Shown here in pieces: positions 46,265 through 55,879 of a DNA stretch of 64,000 nucleotides. The position numbers and the translations under genes are program-made. This stretch comes from Afipia sp. GTDB lineage: Bacteria; Pseudomonadota; Alphaproteobacteria; Rhizobiales; Xanthobacteraceae. Below the pieces are notes generated by a model. The model did not search any database, was not told the origin of the DNA, and was given only the letters and a program-made list of their open reading frames with translations. The stretch is taken from positions 1-64,000 of the forward strand of contig JAFVHU010000090.1 of the NCBI GenBank assembly GCA_017474385.1. Direction: 5' to 3'. Numbering within the stretch: the stretch's first letter is position 1; each line of letters opens with the position of its first letter.

Positions 46265-47545
46265 ATGACACAGGCGCTGAAGGGCGTTCGGATTCTCGAT
46301 TTCACCCACGTTCAGTCAGGGCCGACGTGCACGCAACTGCTGGCATGGTTCGGCGCCGACGTGATCAAGGTGGAGCGTCCCGGCGTAGGTGACATCACCC
46401 GCGGTCAGCTCATGGATGTTCCCAATGCGGACAGCCTCTATTTCACGATGCTGAACCACAACAAGCGCTCGATCACGCTCGACACCAAGAACCCGAAGGG
46501 CAAGGAAGTCCTCACCGAGTTGATGAAGAAGTGCGACGTGCTGGTCGAGAATTTCGGTCCGGGTGTGCTGGATCGCATGGGCTTTCCTTGGGAAACCATC
46601 CAGAAGATCAATCCGAAGCTCATCGTGGCATCGATCAAGGGTTTCGGCCCCGGTCCGTATGAGGATTGCAAGGTCTACGAGAACGTCGCGCAGTGCACCG
46701 GCGGTGCTGCATCGACCACCGGTTTCCGCGATGGTCTTCCTCTGGTGACGGGTGCGCAGATCGGCGATAGCGGCACCGGCCTGCATCTCGCGCTTGGTAT
46801 TGTCACCGCGCTTTATCAGCGTTCGACCACCGGCAAGGGCCAGAAGGTCACTGCGGCAATGCAGGACGGCGTGCTCAACCTGGCGCGCGTCAAGATGCGC
46901 GACCAGCAGCGTCTCGCCCACGGTCCGCTCAAGGAATACAGCCAGTTTGGCGAAGGCATTCCGTTCGGCGACGCGGTTCCGCGCGCCGGCAACGATTCCG
47001 GCGGTGGTCAGCCCGGCCGCATCCTGAAGTGTAAGGGCTGGGAGACCGATCCGAACGCTTACCTCTATTTCATCACCCAGGCTCCGGTTTGGGAAAAGAT
47101 CTGCGATGTGATCGGCGAGCCCGGCTGGAAGACGCACCCGGACTACGCCAAGCCGGCGGCGCGTCTGCCGCGCTTGAATGAGATTTTCGGACGCATCGAA
47201 CAGTGGACCATGACCAAGACCAAGTTCGAGGCGATGGAAATTCTCAACAAGGACGACATTCCGTGCGGTCCGATTCTGTCGATGAAGGAAATTTCCGAGG
47301 ACAAGTCTCTCTATGCCACCGGTACACTCGTCGAAGTCGATCATCCAACTCGCGGCAAGTACATTTCGGTCGGTAATCCGATCAAACTATCGGACAGCCC
47401 GACTGTGGTGACGCGCTCGCCACTGCTGGGCGAGCACACCGACGAGATCCTGAAGCAGGTCTTGGGCTTCAATGACAATCAGGTTGCTGAGACCCACAAT
47501 TCGGGTGCTCTCTCGCCACCCCGCAAAGTCGAAGCAGCCGAGTAA
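46265..47545 (+). CDS. frc: Formyl-CoA:oxalate CoA-transferase
   Basis: 426-residue class III CoA-transferase that moves CoA from formyl-CoA to oxalate. The catalytic aspartate is D168 in [12 protein letters not shown], and the flexible glycine loop is DSGGGQPG near residues 240-247. The start [34 protein letters not shown] is typical of Frc. With Oxc it forms the oxalate-to-formate cycle. A terminator follows the stop. No own copy of the 17-bp operator is seen, so it is read with oxc. Confidence 0.96.
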   Translation: MTQALKGVRILDFTHVQSGPTCTQLLAWFGADVIKVERPGVGDITRGQLMDVPNADSLYFTMLNHNKRSITLDTKNPKGKEVLTELMKKCDVLVENFGPGVLDRMGFPWETIQKINPKLIVASIKGFGPGPYEDCKVYENVAQCTGGAASTTGFRDGLPLVTGAQIGDSGTGLHLALGIVTALYQRSTTGKGQKVTAAMQDGVLNLARVKMRDQQRLAHGPLKEYSQFGEGIPFGDAVPRAGNDSGGGQPGRILKCKGWETDPNAYLYFITQAPVWEKICDVIGEPGWKTHPDYAKPAARLPRLNEIFGRIEQWTMTKTKFEAMEILNKDDIPCGPILSMKEISEDKSLYATGTLVEVDHPTRGKYISVGNPIKLSDSPTVVTRSPLLGEHTDEILKQVLGFNDNQVAETHNSGALSPPRKVEAAE

Positions 47546-47565
47546 GTCATCTAACTTGCGAGACC

Positions 47566-47597
47566 AAAGGCCGGCGAATTCCGCCGGCCTTTTTTTG
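47566..47597 (+). terminator. Intrinsic terminator after frc
   Basis: AAAGGCCGGCG pairs with CGCCGGCCTTT around a short loop, followed by seven T. It closes the gntR-oxc-frc unit. Confidence 0.9.
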
Positions 47598-47720
47598 TGG
47601 TCTTTAGATACCTTAAAGCCGTTGATACTGTGTGGGAAAGTTGAGACATTTCGTCGCGTCCGAGGTTGATGTTGCGATGCACTATCGAAAATGCTGCTAT
47701 GCAAAATATCGGATTGAATC

Positions 47721-47737
47721 TGGTATCTGGTATACCT
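47721..47737. promoter_or_regulatory. 17-bp GntR-type operator, copy c
   Basis: TGGTATCTGGTATACCT, 63 bases before a 45-codon gene. Fits the consensus TGGYAT-N5-ATRCC with the final A replaced by T. Confidence 0.7.
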
Positions 47738-47799
47738 AGATTGGCCATGACGCAGCGCGATGCCAGCGCTGAATTCATTGGTTCCGAAAGGCCCTTCCC

Positions 47800-47937
47800 A
47801 TGTCCAAGACTGCTTCCATCGGCTTCGCTTCTTCAAACGGGCTGTTCCGTCAGCTGATTGCTTTCGTTGATAGTTTCCTGATGAAGAGCGCCCAGATCTC
47901 CGCCAAGAATGGCGATCTGCCGCGGTTCGGACTCTGA
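47800..47937 (+). CDS. Predicted 45-aa protein under the oxalate operator
   Basis: A small open frame (MSKTASIGFASSNG...LPRFGL) with a modest ribosome site (GAAAGG) lies between a copy of the 17-bp operator and a strong terminator, so it forms a complete one-gene transcription unit. The middle (LFRQLIAFVDSFLMK) would make an amphipathic helix; there is no signal peptide or membrane segment. I do not recognise a family. Alternatively the unit could encode a small regulatory RNA with the frame by chance. Confidence 0.55.
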   Translation: MSKTASIGFASSNGLFRQLIAFVDSFLMKSAQISAKNGDLPRFGL

Positions 47938-47997
47938 GGATTAAGTTACTGAGAGCTCGCATATAATCGCGAACGTCATCTTTGATGATGTCATGAA

Positions 47998-48025
47998 AGG
48001 CCCCGGTTTTCTGGGGCTTTTTTTG
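47998..48025 (+). terminator. Intrinsic terminator after the 45-aa gene
   Basis: GCCCC (48001-48005) pairs with GGGGC (48014-48018), extended by AAG/CTT, and is followed by seven T. Confidence 0.9.
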
Positions 48026-48090
48026 TTGTGCGAGTACACTGGCCGATACCGCAGTGCCGCGCAGCGGTGTCTAGAATAACTCTTGTGTCC

Positions 48091-48107
48091 TGGCATATCG
48101 CATACAA
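48091..48107. promoter_or_regulatory. 17-bp GntR-type operator, copy d (imperfect)
   Basis: TGGCATATCGCATACAA keeps the left arm but has a weak right arm. Its place upstream of tctCBA matches the layout at the other units. Confidence 0.5.
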
Positions 48108-48169
48108 CGATGCGTCTCAGGCAGCAGCTGTCAGTCTTCAATAGAACAGCGCGCCTTGGGAGAGGGACC

Positions 48170-48328
48170 ATGGCTGATACCGTTCTCGCGGTGTCCAGGC
48201 GGCTGCGCCGAAAGGCGGATGGCGGGCCATGGCTGTTGGCGCGAACTTCCCCGCAACGATTTTACCTGACCGGTTGCAGCGACGTGGCTGTGAAGTTGCC
48301 ATGCAGCGTGCATCGGAACCAGCCATGA
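48170..48328 (+). CDS. Possible small ORF, 52 aa
   Basis: ATG 48170 follows GAGAGGGACC and gives a basic 52-residue frame (MADTVLAVSRRLRRKADGG...). It lies in the long leader between operator d and tctC. No family is recognised and codon use is not convincing; it may be part of an untranslated leader. Confidence 0.25.
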   Translation: MADTVLAVSRRLRRKADGGPWLLARTSPQRFYLTGCSDVAVKLPCSVHRNQP

Positions 48329-48461
48329 CTACTCTTCACGAACATTCCTGGAGGCAGGCGAACGAACGTCACTAGGGATCGAACTCCGCAGGCTGCCGCA
48401 AGGCAGATTTTGGAATTAAGCCGCCGTTGAGCGGCGTGAAACAACGGGTGGGAGAAACGCA

Positions 48462-49481
48462 ATGATGTGGTCGTCTTATCGAACGTTAGGTCTTGCACTG
48501 GGTGTTGGAGCTTCGCTGGGCGCAGGTGTCGCATCCAGCCCCGCTTCGGCGGCATGGGAGCCGACCCGGCCGGTGGAGATCGTTGTCCCAGCAGGCACCG
48601 GAGGCGGCGCGGATCAGATGGCCCGCACCATCCAGGGCATTATCACCAAGCACAACCTGATGAAGCAGCCGCTGGTGGTGGTGAACAAGGCTGGCGGCGC
48701 CGGTGGTGAAGGTTTCCTTGATGTCAAAGGTTCAGCAGGCAACCCGCACAAGTTGGTGATTACCTTGTCCAACCTTTTCACGACGCCATTGGGAACCGGC
48801 ATTCCATTCAGCTACAAGGATCTCACGCCGGTCGCGATGATGGCGCTCGATGAATTCATCCTCTGGGTGAACGCGGACAGCCCCTACAAGTCCGTGAAGG
48901 ACTACATCGAGGCCGTGAAGGCGAAACCCGGTGAGTTCAAGATGGGCGGCACCGGATCGAAGCAGGAAGACCAGATCATCACTGTTGCGATCGAGAAAGC
49001 GTCCAACACCAAGTTCACCTACATCCCATATCGCGGCGGTGGTGAAGTTGCGGTCCAGCTCGTCGGCAAGCATGTCGATTCCACGGTCAACAATCCGATC
49101 GAAGCTGTCGCGCAATGGCGTGGTGGAGCTGTCCGCCCGCTCTGCGTGTTCGATGCCAAGCCGCTCCCCTACAAGGACGCAATCGCCGACGGAAAGTCAT
49201 GGGGCGACATTCCGACGTGCAAATCGCAAGGACTCGATGTCGAGTACGTGATGCTGCGCGGGTTCTTCACATCGCCGAAAGCGACCAAAGAGCAGGTCGA
49301 CTATTACGTGGATGTATTCAAGAAAGTTCGTGAAACGCCTGAATGGCAGAGCCTGATGAAGGACGGCGCCTTCAATCAGACCATGATGGTCGGTTCTGAG
49401 TATTCGGCGTGGGTCGATAACGAACAGAATCGACACCAGGCGTTGATGAAAGATGCCGGCTTCCTGGCTGCACCACAATAA
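48462..49481 (+). CDS. tctC: Tripartite tricarboxylate transporter substrate-binding protein
   Basis: 339-residue periplasmic binding protein of the Bug/TctC family. It has a signal peptide (cut near ASAAW) and the mature start WEPTRPVEIVVPAGTGGGADQMARTI. YIPYRGGGEVAVQLVGKHVD contributes to the carboxylate pocket. It is followed by tctB and tctA, making a complete system. The operator upstream links it to oxalate; the ligand may be oxalate or another dicarboxylate. Confidence 0.92.
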   Translation: MMWSSYRTLGLALGVGASLGAGVASSPASAAWEPTRPVEIVVPAGTGGGADQMARTIQGIITKHNLMKQPLVVVNKAGGAGGEGFLDVKGSAGNPHKLVITLSNLFTTPLGTGIPFSYKDLTPVAMMALDEFILWVNADSPYKSVKDYIEAVKAKPGEFKMGGTGSKQEDQIITVAIEKASNTKFTYIPYRGGGEVAVQLVGKHVDSTVNNPIEAVAQWRGGAVRPLCVFDAKPLPYKDAIADGKSWGDIPTCKSQGLDVEYVMLRGFFTSPKATKEQVDYYVDVFKKVRETPEWQSLMKDGAFNQTMMVGSEYSAWVDNEQNRHQALMKDAGFLAAPQ

Positions 49482-49498
49482 CTTCAACGACAGATGCT

Positions 49499-49522
49499 GC
49501 CGGCGGACAGAGCTCCGCCGGC
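49499..49522 (+). other. Intra-operon hairpin between tctC and tctB
   Basis: A perfect 9-base GC stem (GCCGGCGGA / TCCGCCGGC) with a 6-base loop and no T run lies just after the tctC stop. Such hairpins often stabilise the binding-protein mRNA so that it is made in excess over the membrane subunits. Confidence 0.65.
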
Positions 49523-49546
49523 GAAAGCTTCAGTGTGGGGGAAAAT

Positions 49547-50053
49547 ATGAGCGAGCATTCTTCTGGAGTTGGCCAGCGCGGACCGTCGCATCGGTGGACG
49601 GAGTTCGGCGTCGGTGTGTTTTGCATCCTGTTCGGCGTGATCACGATTATCGGCAGCATGAAAGCCGGAGCCGGGTGGGGACCGGATGGTCCCAAGTCCG
49701 GATTTTTTCCCTTTTATGTCGGCATCATCATCGTGCTGGCGAGTTGCGTGAATTGCATCCAGCTTCTGATGGAGCCTGATGACGGTCAGCTTTTCGCGGA
49801 TTGGGGACAGCTTCGCCAGGTCCTCTCCGTCTTCATACCGACCACCATTTACTGTCTGAGCATCCCGTATCTCGGCATCTACGTCGCCTCGGTGATTCTC
49901 ATTGCCTTGTTCATGAAGTGGCTGGGTAAATACCCGTGGACCACGACGGCTGCCGTGGCGCTCGGCACGCCGTTCGCGGTCTACATGTTCTTCGAAAAAT
50001 GGTTCCTCATTCCGCTGCCAAAAGGCCCGCTGGAAGAGTTGCTTGGTCTCTAG
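49547..50053 (+). CDS. tctB: Tripartite tricarboxylate transporter small membrane subunit
   Basis: 168 residues with four predicted membrane segments (about 25-45, 55-75, 90-130, 135-155), the TctB pattern. GPKSGFFPFYVGIIIVLAS is typical. ATG 49547 follows GTGGGGGAAAAT. It partners TctA. Confidence 0.88.
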   Translation: MSEHSSGVGQRGPSHRWTEFGVGVFCILFGVITIIGSMKAGAGWGPDGPKSGFFPFYVGIIIVLASCVNCIQLLMEPDDGQLFADWGQLRQVLSVFIPTTIYCLSIPYLGIYVASVILIALFMKWLGKYPWTTTAAVALGTPFAVYMFFEKWFLIPLPKGPLEELLGL

Positions 50054-50082
50054 AAATTCCTGCTGCGGCTGAGGACATTGAT

Positions 50083-51594
50083 ATGGAAGAAATCGTAAAT
50101 CTGTTTCACGGCTTCGCGACGGTACTGCAGCCGTTCAACATCCTGGTCATGGTTATCGGGATCGTTCTCGGTGTGGTGATCGGAGTGCTGCCCGGTCTTG
50201 GCGGCGCGAATGGCGTGGCGATCCTGCTGCCACTGACGTTCAGCATGCCTCCGACATCGGCGATCATCATGTTGTCGTGCATCTACTGGGGCGCGCTGTT
50301 CGGTGGCGCCATCACGTCGGTGCTGTTCAACATACCCGGAGAGCCGTGGTCCGTGGCCACGACATTCGACGGTCATCCGATGGCGCAGAAGGGCAAGGCC
50401 GGTGAGGCGCTCACTGCGGCATTCACATCGTCGTTCGTCGGCGCATTGTTTGCCGTGATCATGATCACGTTGGTTGCGCCGCTGGTGGCGAAGTTCGCGC
50501 TTCAGTTCGGGCCCGCAGAAAAATTCGCGGTGTTCTTCATCGCCTTCTGCAGTTTCATCGGCATGGGCAAGGAGCCGCCGTTCAAAACAATTGTCGCGAT
50601 GATGATCGGCTTCGCGCTGGCGGCAGTTGGGCTTGACAGCATCACGGGACAATTGCGCCTGACGTTCGGATTTTCCGAAATGCTCAGCGGATTCGACTTC
50701 CTGATCGCGGTCATCGGTCTCTTTGGAATCGGCGAGATTCTTCTCACCATGGAGGAGGGACTCAATTTCAGAGGCAAGCCGGCCAAGATCAATGCAAGGG
50801 TGGTGTGGGAGACATGGAAAGAACTCCCGCGCTACTGGGCGACGTCATTGCGCTCGTGTCTCATCGGCGTGTGGATGGGCGTGTCGCCCGCCGGTGCGAC
50901 ACCTGCATCGTTCATGAGCTATGGCATCGCCAAGCGCATGTCGAAGCAGGGCAAGAATTTCGGCAAGGGTGAAATCGAGGGCGTGGTTGCGCCCGAGACC
51001 GCCGCGCATGCGGCAGGCACTGCTGCGCTGTTGCCCATGCTGTCGCTCGGCGTACCGGGATCGCCGACGGCTGCGGTGCTGCTCGGTGGCTTGCTGATCT
51101 GGGGATTGCAGCCCGGGCCGCTGCTGTTTGTCGAGCAGAAGGACTTCGTATGGGGCCTGATTGCCAGCATGTATCTCGGCAATTTCGTCGGATTGATCGT
51201 GGTACTGACCTGCGTGCCGCTGTTCGCCGCAATCCTGCGTATTCCGTTCAGCATCATCGCGCCTGTCATTCTGGTTCTGTGCGCAATCGGTGCGTACACC
51301 GTGCACAACAACACCTTTGACGTGGTGATGATGATGGTGTTCGGCGTGGTCGGTTACGTCATGAAGAAGTGTAACTATCCGATGGCGCCGCTCGTTCTCG
51401 CCATCGTGCTTGGCGACAAGGCGGAGGAGGCATTCCGGCAAGCATTGCTTGGATCGCAGGGCAGCCTCAGCGTCTTCTTCTCCAACGGTCTTGTCGGATC
51501 GATCATGACCCTGGGATTGATTGCTCTGTTCTGGCCCTTGATCTCGAACGGATGGACGCGGCTGTCGTCGCGCGCACCGAAAACGGCAATGTAA
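50083..51594 (+). CDS. tctA: Tripartite tricarboxylate transporter large membrane subunit
   Basis: 503 residues with 10-12 membrane segments. Family signatures are GVLPGLGGANGVAILLPLTF, YWGALFGGAITSVLFNIPGEPWS and SLGVPGSPTAAVLLGGLLIWG. It moves the substrate across the inner membrane by cation coupling. ATG 50083 is chosen; the frame upstream overlaps tctB. A palindromic terminator follows. Confidence 0.94.
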   Translation: MEEIVNLFHGFATVLQPFNILVMVIGIVLGVVIGVLPGLGGANGVAILLPLTFSMPPTSAIIMLSCIYWGALFGGAITSVLFNIPGEPWSVATTFDGHPMAQKGKAGEALTAAFTSSFVGALFAVIMITLVAPLVAKFALQFGPAEKFAVFFIAFCSFIGMGKEPPFKTIVAMMIGFALAAVGLDSITGQLRLTFGFSEMLSGFDFLIAVIGLFGIGEILLTMEEGLNFRGKPAKINARVVWETWKELPRYWATSLRSCLIGVWMGVSPAGATPASFMSYGIAKRMSKQGKNFGKGEIEGVVAPETAAHAAGTAALLPMLSLGVPGSPTAAVLLGGLLIWGLQPGPLLFVEQKDFVWGLIASMYLGNFVGLIVVLTCVPLFAAILRIPFSIIAPVILVLCAIGAYTVHNNTFDVVMMMVFGVVGYVMKKCNYPMAPLVLAIVLGDKAEEAFRQALLGSQGSLSVFFSNGLVGSIMTLGLIALFWPLISNGWTRLSSRAPKTAM

Positions 51595-51670
51595 GTAAAG
51601 AGAAAGAGGGTCTGCGTTTCGGATACGAGGTGCCGGTCGCAAAGCTTCTCTGAAAGATTATGGTCCTATC

Positions 51671-51700
51671 AAATGGCTCCGGCGATCGCCGGAGCCATTT
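51671..51700. terminator. Terminator, 30-base perfect palindrome
   Basis: The 30 bases from AAATGGCTCC to GGAGCCATTT are their own reverse complement and end in T-rich DNA on both sides, so it can act in both directions. It closes the tct operon. Confidence 0.8.
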
Positions 51701-51771
51701 CTTGTTCCGCAAACCTATGACGAAGGTGCATAGCTAAAAAGTCGCAGTTCCCTCGAATACCTCTTGCAATC

Positions 51772-51788
51772 TGGCATATCATATACCA
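51772..51788. promoter_or_regulatory. 17-bp GntR-type operator, copy e
   Basis: TGGCATATCATATACCA, with both arms intact, 61 bases before oxlT. Confidence 0.72.
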
Positions 51789-51848
51789 GCCTCCGCGCCT
51801 GTAGCGCCTGCCGAACTTTAACAGAGCAAGGGCGCACTCGGAGGAACG

Positions 51849-53144
51849 ATGACGGATACGGTTCATACGGCGGCGGCCCCGGCGGCTGCACGAGTCAGCG
51901 ATACCTATCGCTGGGTTCAGTTGGCGATCGGCGTTGGCGCCATGGTGATGATCGCGAACTATCAATACGGCTGGACGTTCTTCGTCCCCGACATTCAGCA
52001 AAAATTCGGATGGGATCGCGCGTCGATCCAGTGGGCATTCACGTTGTTCGTGCTGTTCGAAACGTGGCTGGTCCCCGTCGAAGGCTGGTTCGTCGACAAG
52101 TACGGTCCACGCATCGTTGTTCTTGTCGGCGGTATTCTTTGTGCGATCGGCTGGGCGATCAATGCACAGGCGACAACGCTTAACGGTTTTTATCTCGGCA
52201 TGATCATCGCGGGCATCGGTGCCGGCGGCGTTTACGGCACCTGCGTCGGCAACGCGCTGAAGTGGTTTCCCGACAAGCGCGGTCTTGCTGCAGGTATCAC
52301 CGCGGCTGGCTTTGGTGCGGGCTCCGCGCTCACGGTCGCGCCGATCCAGGCGATGATCAAGAACGACGGCTTCCAGAACACCTTTCTTTATTTCGGTCTG
52401 GGACAGGGCATCATCATCGTGATCCTCTCGTTCCTGATGTTCGCGCCGAAAGCGGGACAAGTGCCGCCGCCTGTGATGAATGCAGCTCTTCAGCAGACGC
52501 GCCGTAACTACGCGCCGACTGAAGTCCTCCGGCACCCGATTTTCTGGCTGATGTACTTCATGTTCGTCATTGTCGGCGCGGGTGGATTGATGGTGACTGC
52601 GAACCTCAAGCCGATCGCCGTGGACTGGAAAGTCGATAGCGTTCCTGTCACGCTGATGGCGATGACGATGACCGCGGTGACGTTCGCCGCGACCATCGAT
52701 CGCGTGCTCAACGGTTTGACACGCCCGTTCTTCGGTTGGATCTCCGATATGATCGGCCGTGAGAACACGATGTTCATCGCGTTCGGCATGGAAGGCGTCG
52801 GCATCTACATGCTCTACCTCTGGGGTCACGATCCGGTCTGGTTCGTGCTGCTGTCGGGCTTCGTGTTCTTCGCCTGGGGTGAGATCTACTCGCTCTTCCC
52901 GTCGACCTGCACGGACACCTTCGGATCGAAGTTCGCGACCACGAATGCGGGCCTGCTGTACACCGCGAAAGGAACGGCGGCGCTGCTCGTTCCCGTCGCG
53001 AACTACATGCAGCAAAGCTCGGGCACGTGGGACATGGTCTTCATCGTGGCGGCCGGTGCGAACATTCTCGCCTCGCTCCTCGCGATCATTGTGCTGAAGC
53101 CGTGGCGCAAGGTTGTGGTCGCCAAGTCGCAACAGATGGCCTGA
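51849..53144 (+). CDS. oxlT: Oxalate/formate antiporter, MFS family
   Basis: 431 residues with twelve membrane segments. The two charged substrate-binding residues known from OxlT have counterparts here: Arg292 in [14 protein letters not shown] and Lys374 in [26 protein letters not shown] and [12 protein letters not shown] are also OxlT-like. It would bring in oxalate in exchange for formate. It has its own operator and terminator, so it is a single-gene unit of the oxalate regulon. Confidence 0.93.
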   Translation: MTDTVHTAAAPAAARVSDTYRWVQLAIGVGAMVMIANYQYGWTFFVPDIQQKFGWDRASIQWAFTLFVLFETWLVPVEGWFVDKYGPRIVVLVGGILCAIGWAINAQATTLNGFYLGMIIAGIGAGGVYGTCVGNALKWFPDKRGLAAGITAAGFGAGSALTVAPIQAMIKNDGFQNTFLYFGLGQGIIIVILSFLMFAPKAGQVPPPVMNAALQQTRRNYAPTEVLRHPIFWLMYFMFVIVGAGGLMVTANLKPIAVDWKVDSVPVTLMAMTMTAVTFAATIDRVLNGLTRPFFGWISDMIGRENTMFIAFGMEGVGIYMLYLWGHDPVWFVLLSGFVFFAWGEIYSLFPSTCTDTFGSKFATTNAGLLYTAKGTAALLVPVANYMQQSSGTWDMVFIVAAGANILASLLAIIVLKPWRKVVVAKSQQMA

Positions 53145-53171
53145 TCGATCGACGACTAACGCTCTCGAAAG

Positions 53172-53205
53172 ACGCGCCCATCTCCGGATAGGCGCGTTTT
53201 TCTTT
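53172..53205 (+). terminator. Intrinsic terminator after oxlT
   Basis: ACGCGCC (53172-53178) pairs with GGCGCGT (53191-53197), followed by a T-rich run. Confidence 0.85.
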
Positions 53206-53259
53206 TCTCCGCCCGCCGCAAAAGCGATTGACTCACGGCAATTCCTAGGCATTCTCATT

Positions 53260-53276
53260 GGTATACATAATACCTC
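53260..53276. promoter_or_regulatory. 17-bp GntR-type operator, copy f
   Basis: TGGTATACATAATACCT, 62 bases before the sucC-like gene. It matches the consensus except for the last base. Confidence 0.68.
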
Positions 53277-53337
53277 GGGGGATTTTTTCGCCCGAAGAAC
53301 GCTCGCCCGGTATACCGGCGCGCATTGGGAGGACGTC

Positions 53338-54540
53338 ATGAATATCCACGAGTACCAAGGAAAGGCCGTTCTAAAGGGCTTTGGAGCGCCGGTGTCGGCA
53401 GGCGCGCCAGCGTTCACTGTCGATGAAGCGATCGCCGCGGCGAAGTCGCTGCCAGGCCCGGTCTATGTTGTGAAATCGCAGATCCATGCCGGCGGTCGCG
53501 GCAAGGGTAAGTTCAAGGGATTGCCGGCAGACGCGAAGGGCGGCGTGCGGCTGGCGAAGTCGATCGATGAAGTCGCAAGCTTCGCCAAGGAAATGCTCGG
53601 ACGCACACTGGTGACGGTGCAGACCGGACCTGCGGGCAAGCAGGTCAACCGGCTTTACATTGAGGACGGCTCGGACATCGAGAAGGAATTCTATCTCTCC
53701 ATGCTGGTCGATCGCGAAACCTCGCGCATCGCATTCGTGGTGTCGACCGAAGGCGGTATGGACATCGAGAAGGTGGCGCACGACACGCCGGAGAAGATCG
53801 TGACGTTCTCCGTCGATCCGGCGACCGGCGTGATGGCGCATCACGGCCGCAAGGTTGCGCAGGTTCTGGGCCTGAGCGGCGATCTCGCCAAGCAGGCGGA
53901 GAAACTCACCGCGCAACTTTACAACGCCTTCCTGTCCACCGACATGGCGATGCTGGAGATCAACCCGCTGGTGGTGACAAAGCAGGGCGAGCTTCGTTGC
54001 CTCGACGCCAAGATCAATTTCGATTCCAACGCGCTCTATCGCCACCACGAGCTGGTGAAGCTGCGCGACCTGACCGAAGAGGACGAAAAAGAAATCGAGG
54101 CGTCGAAGTACGATCTGAACTATATCGCGCTCGAAGGCACCATCGGCTGCATGGTCAACGGCGCCGGACTCGCGATGGCGACCATGGACATCATCAAGCT
54201 CTACGGCGCGACGCCGGCGAACTTCCTCGATGTTGGCGGCGGCGCGACCAAGGAAAAGGTTGCGGCAGCCTTCAAGATCATCACCTCCGATCCGAACGTG
54301 AAGGGCATCCTGGTCAACATCTTCGGCGGCATCATGCGTTGCGACGTCGTCGCCGAAGGCGTGGTTGCCGCGGTGCGCGAGGTCGGCCTCAGCGTGCCGC
54401 TGGTGGTGCGCCTGGAAGGGACCAATGTCGAACTCGGCAAGAAGGTCATTGCCGAATCCGGATTGAATGTCGTCGCCGCAGACGATCTCGACGATGCCGC
54501 GCAGAAGATCGTTCGCGCCACACGAAAGGAAGCCGCGTAA
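53338..54540 (+). CDS. Succinate-CoA ligase-type beta subunit (second copy, oxalate regulon)
   Basis: 400-residue ATP-grasp subunit of the SucC/MtkA family: [34 protein letters not shown], the metal site [17 protein letters not shown], and [14 protein letters not shown] and [13 protein letters not shown]. Housekeeping sucCD of related bacteria lies in the TCA operon; this pair instead has a GntR-type operator. It may recharge succinyl-CoA, or act on malate or oxalate. No malyl-CoA lyase is nearby, which argues against the serine-cycle MtkAB role. ATG 53338 follows GGGAGGACGTC. Confidence 0.88.
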   Translation: MNIHEYQGKAVLKGFGAPVSAGAPAFTVDEAIAAAKSLPGPVYVVKSQIHAGGRGKGKFKGLPADAKGGVRLAKSIDEVASFAKEMLGRTLVTVQTGPAGKQVNRLYIEDGSDIEKEFYLSMLVDRETSRIAFVVSTEGGMDIEKVAHDTPEKIVTFSVDPATGVMAHHGRKVAQVLGLSGDLAKQAEKLTAQLYNAFLSTDMAMLEINPLVVTKQGELRCLDAKINFDSNALYRHHELVKLRDLTEEDEKEIEASKYDLNYIALEGTIGCMVNGAGLAMATMDIIKLYGATPANFLDVGGGATKEKVAAAFKIITSDPNVKGILVNIFGGIMRCDVVAEGVVAAVREVGLSVPLVVRLEGTNVELGKKVIAESGLNVVAADDLDDAAQKIVRATRKEAA

Positions 54541-55424
54541 TGTCCATCCTCATCGACAGCAATACCAAGGTGATTTGCCAAGGTTTTACGGGCAAAAACG
54601 GCACCTTTCACTCGGAGCAGGCAGCACTCTACGGCACGCGGATGGTCGGCGGCACGTCGCCCGGCAAGGGCGGCTCTTCGCATCTCGGCCTGCCGGTGTT
54701 CGACACGGTGGCGCAGGCACGCGAGGCAACCGGCGCCGACGCCAGCGTGATCTACGTTCCGCCGCCGGGTGCTGCGGATGCGATCTGCGAAGCGATCGAT
54801 GCCGAAGTGCCGTTGATCGTCTGCATCACCGAAGGCATTCCGGTGACCGACATGGTGCGCGTGAAGCGCGCGCTCGAAGGTTCAAGCTCGCGGCTGATCG
54901 GTCCGAATTGTCCCGGCGTGATGACGGCGGGCGAATGCAAGATCGGCATCATGCCCGGAAACATTTTCAAGAAGGGCAATGTGGGAATCGTGTCGCGCTC
55001 CGGCACGCTGACCTATGAAGCCGTGTATCAGACGTCCGCTGAAGGCCTCGGTCAGACCACGGCTGTCGGCATCGGCGGCGATCCGGTAAAGGGCACCGAC
55101 TTCATCTCGATGCTTGAACTGTTTCTTGCCGATCCCGACACGAAGTCGATTGTGATGATCGGCGAGATCGGCGGCTCGTCGGAAGAAGACGCTGCGCAGT
55201 TCATCAAGGATGAAGCAAAGCACGGCCGCAAGAAGCCGATGGTTGGTTTCATTGCCGGACGCACAGCACCTCCAGGCCGCCGCATGGGCCACGCCGGCGC
55301 GATCATCTCCGGCGGGAAGGGTGATGCCGAATCCAAGATCGCCGCGATGGAAGCGGCCGGCATTCGCGTCTCGCCGTCGCCCGCGCGTCTCGGCAAGACA
55401 TTGGTGGATGTATTGAAGGGTTAA
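54540..55424 (+). CDS. Succinate-CoA ligase-type alpha subunit
   Basis: 294-residue CoA-binding subunit of the SucD/MtkB family. [33 protein letters not shown], and the phosphohistidine loop [14 protein letters not shown] are all present. It overlaps the beta subunit gene by one base (TAATG). The pair makes a complete ADP-forming ligase. Confidence 0.9.
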   Translation: MSILIDSNTKVICQGFTGKNGTFHSEQAALYGTRMVGGTSPGKGGSSHLGLPVFDTVAQAREATGADASVIYVPPPGAADAICEAIDAEVPLIVCITEGIPVTDMVRVKRALEGSSSRLIGPNCPGVMTAGECKIGIMPGNIFKKGNVGIVSRSGTLTYEAVYQTSAEGLGQTTAVGIGGDPVKGTDFISMLELFLADPDTKSIVMIGEIGGSSEEDAAQFIKDEAKHGRKKPMVGFIAGRTAPPGRRMGHAGAIISGGKGDAESKIAAMEAAGIRVSPSPARLGKTLVDVLKG

Positions 55425-55490
55425 GTTCTCGCGTGAGAGCGATCGCACGAAGACTGACGTCAATCTGTTTTCATCAACAACCAATCATCG

Positions 55491-55522
55491 AAATGCCCGG
55501 GCTTGTCCCGGGCATTTTTTTT
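55491..55522 (+). terminator. Intrinsic terminator after the sucCD-like pair
   Basis: AAATGCCCGGG pairs with CCCGGGCATTT around a short loop, followed by a T run. Confidence 0.9.
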
Positions 55523-55543
55523 GGGCGCTTGATGTTTGTACAG

Positions 55544-55662
55544 CGTCGTCCCGGCGAAGGCCGGGACCCATACTCCCGATGCTTGGTGTCGTGTGAGATG
55601 AGGCAACGTTTTTTTGATTGAGAGTGCGGTGGTTATGGGTCCCGGCCTTCGCCGGGACGACG
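55544..55662. repeat. Paired inverted repeat (REP-doublet-like), copy 1
   Basis: Two 29-base arms (55544-55572 and 55634-55662) are perfect reverse complements, with core CGTCGTCCCGGCGAAGG; about 60 bases lie between. The same layout occurs at 57515. This is a dispersed intergenic repeat of the Bradyrhizobium group. The 217 bases after it, up to operator g, hold no gene that I can support. Confidence 0.85.
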
Positions 55663-55879
55663 ATTGAACCGCATACAGTCCGTTCAACGAGAATCCAGCG
55701 CTATCTCAACACCTTGATAGCCAATCAAAGCACGTATCGCTGCATAAGGCAAAGTCGTGACGAACTCCGCTGCAAAGGGCGAAGTGGTGACGGCATGGTG
55801 GCCGCCGTTTCGTTCTCGAAAATGCTCGGTCCGCCGCAGGCATGCCACTGCAAATTAGGAATTCGTTCCGATTGACTCT

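Noticed and set aside
51669..53417. 582-codon minus-strand open frame
   Set aside because: It crosses a terminator, oxlT and an operator, is rich in Arg/His/Asp as antisense frames are, and has no ribosome site.
53338..55424. Malate-CoA ligase MtkAB of a serine cycle
   Set aside because: No malyl-CoA lyase or other serine-cycle gene is in the window; left as an open alternative only.
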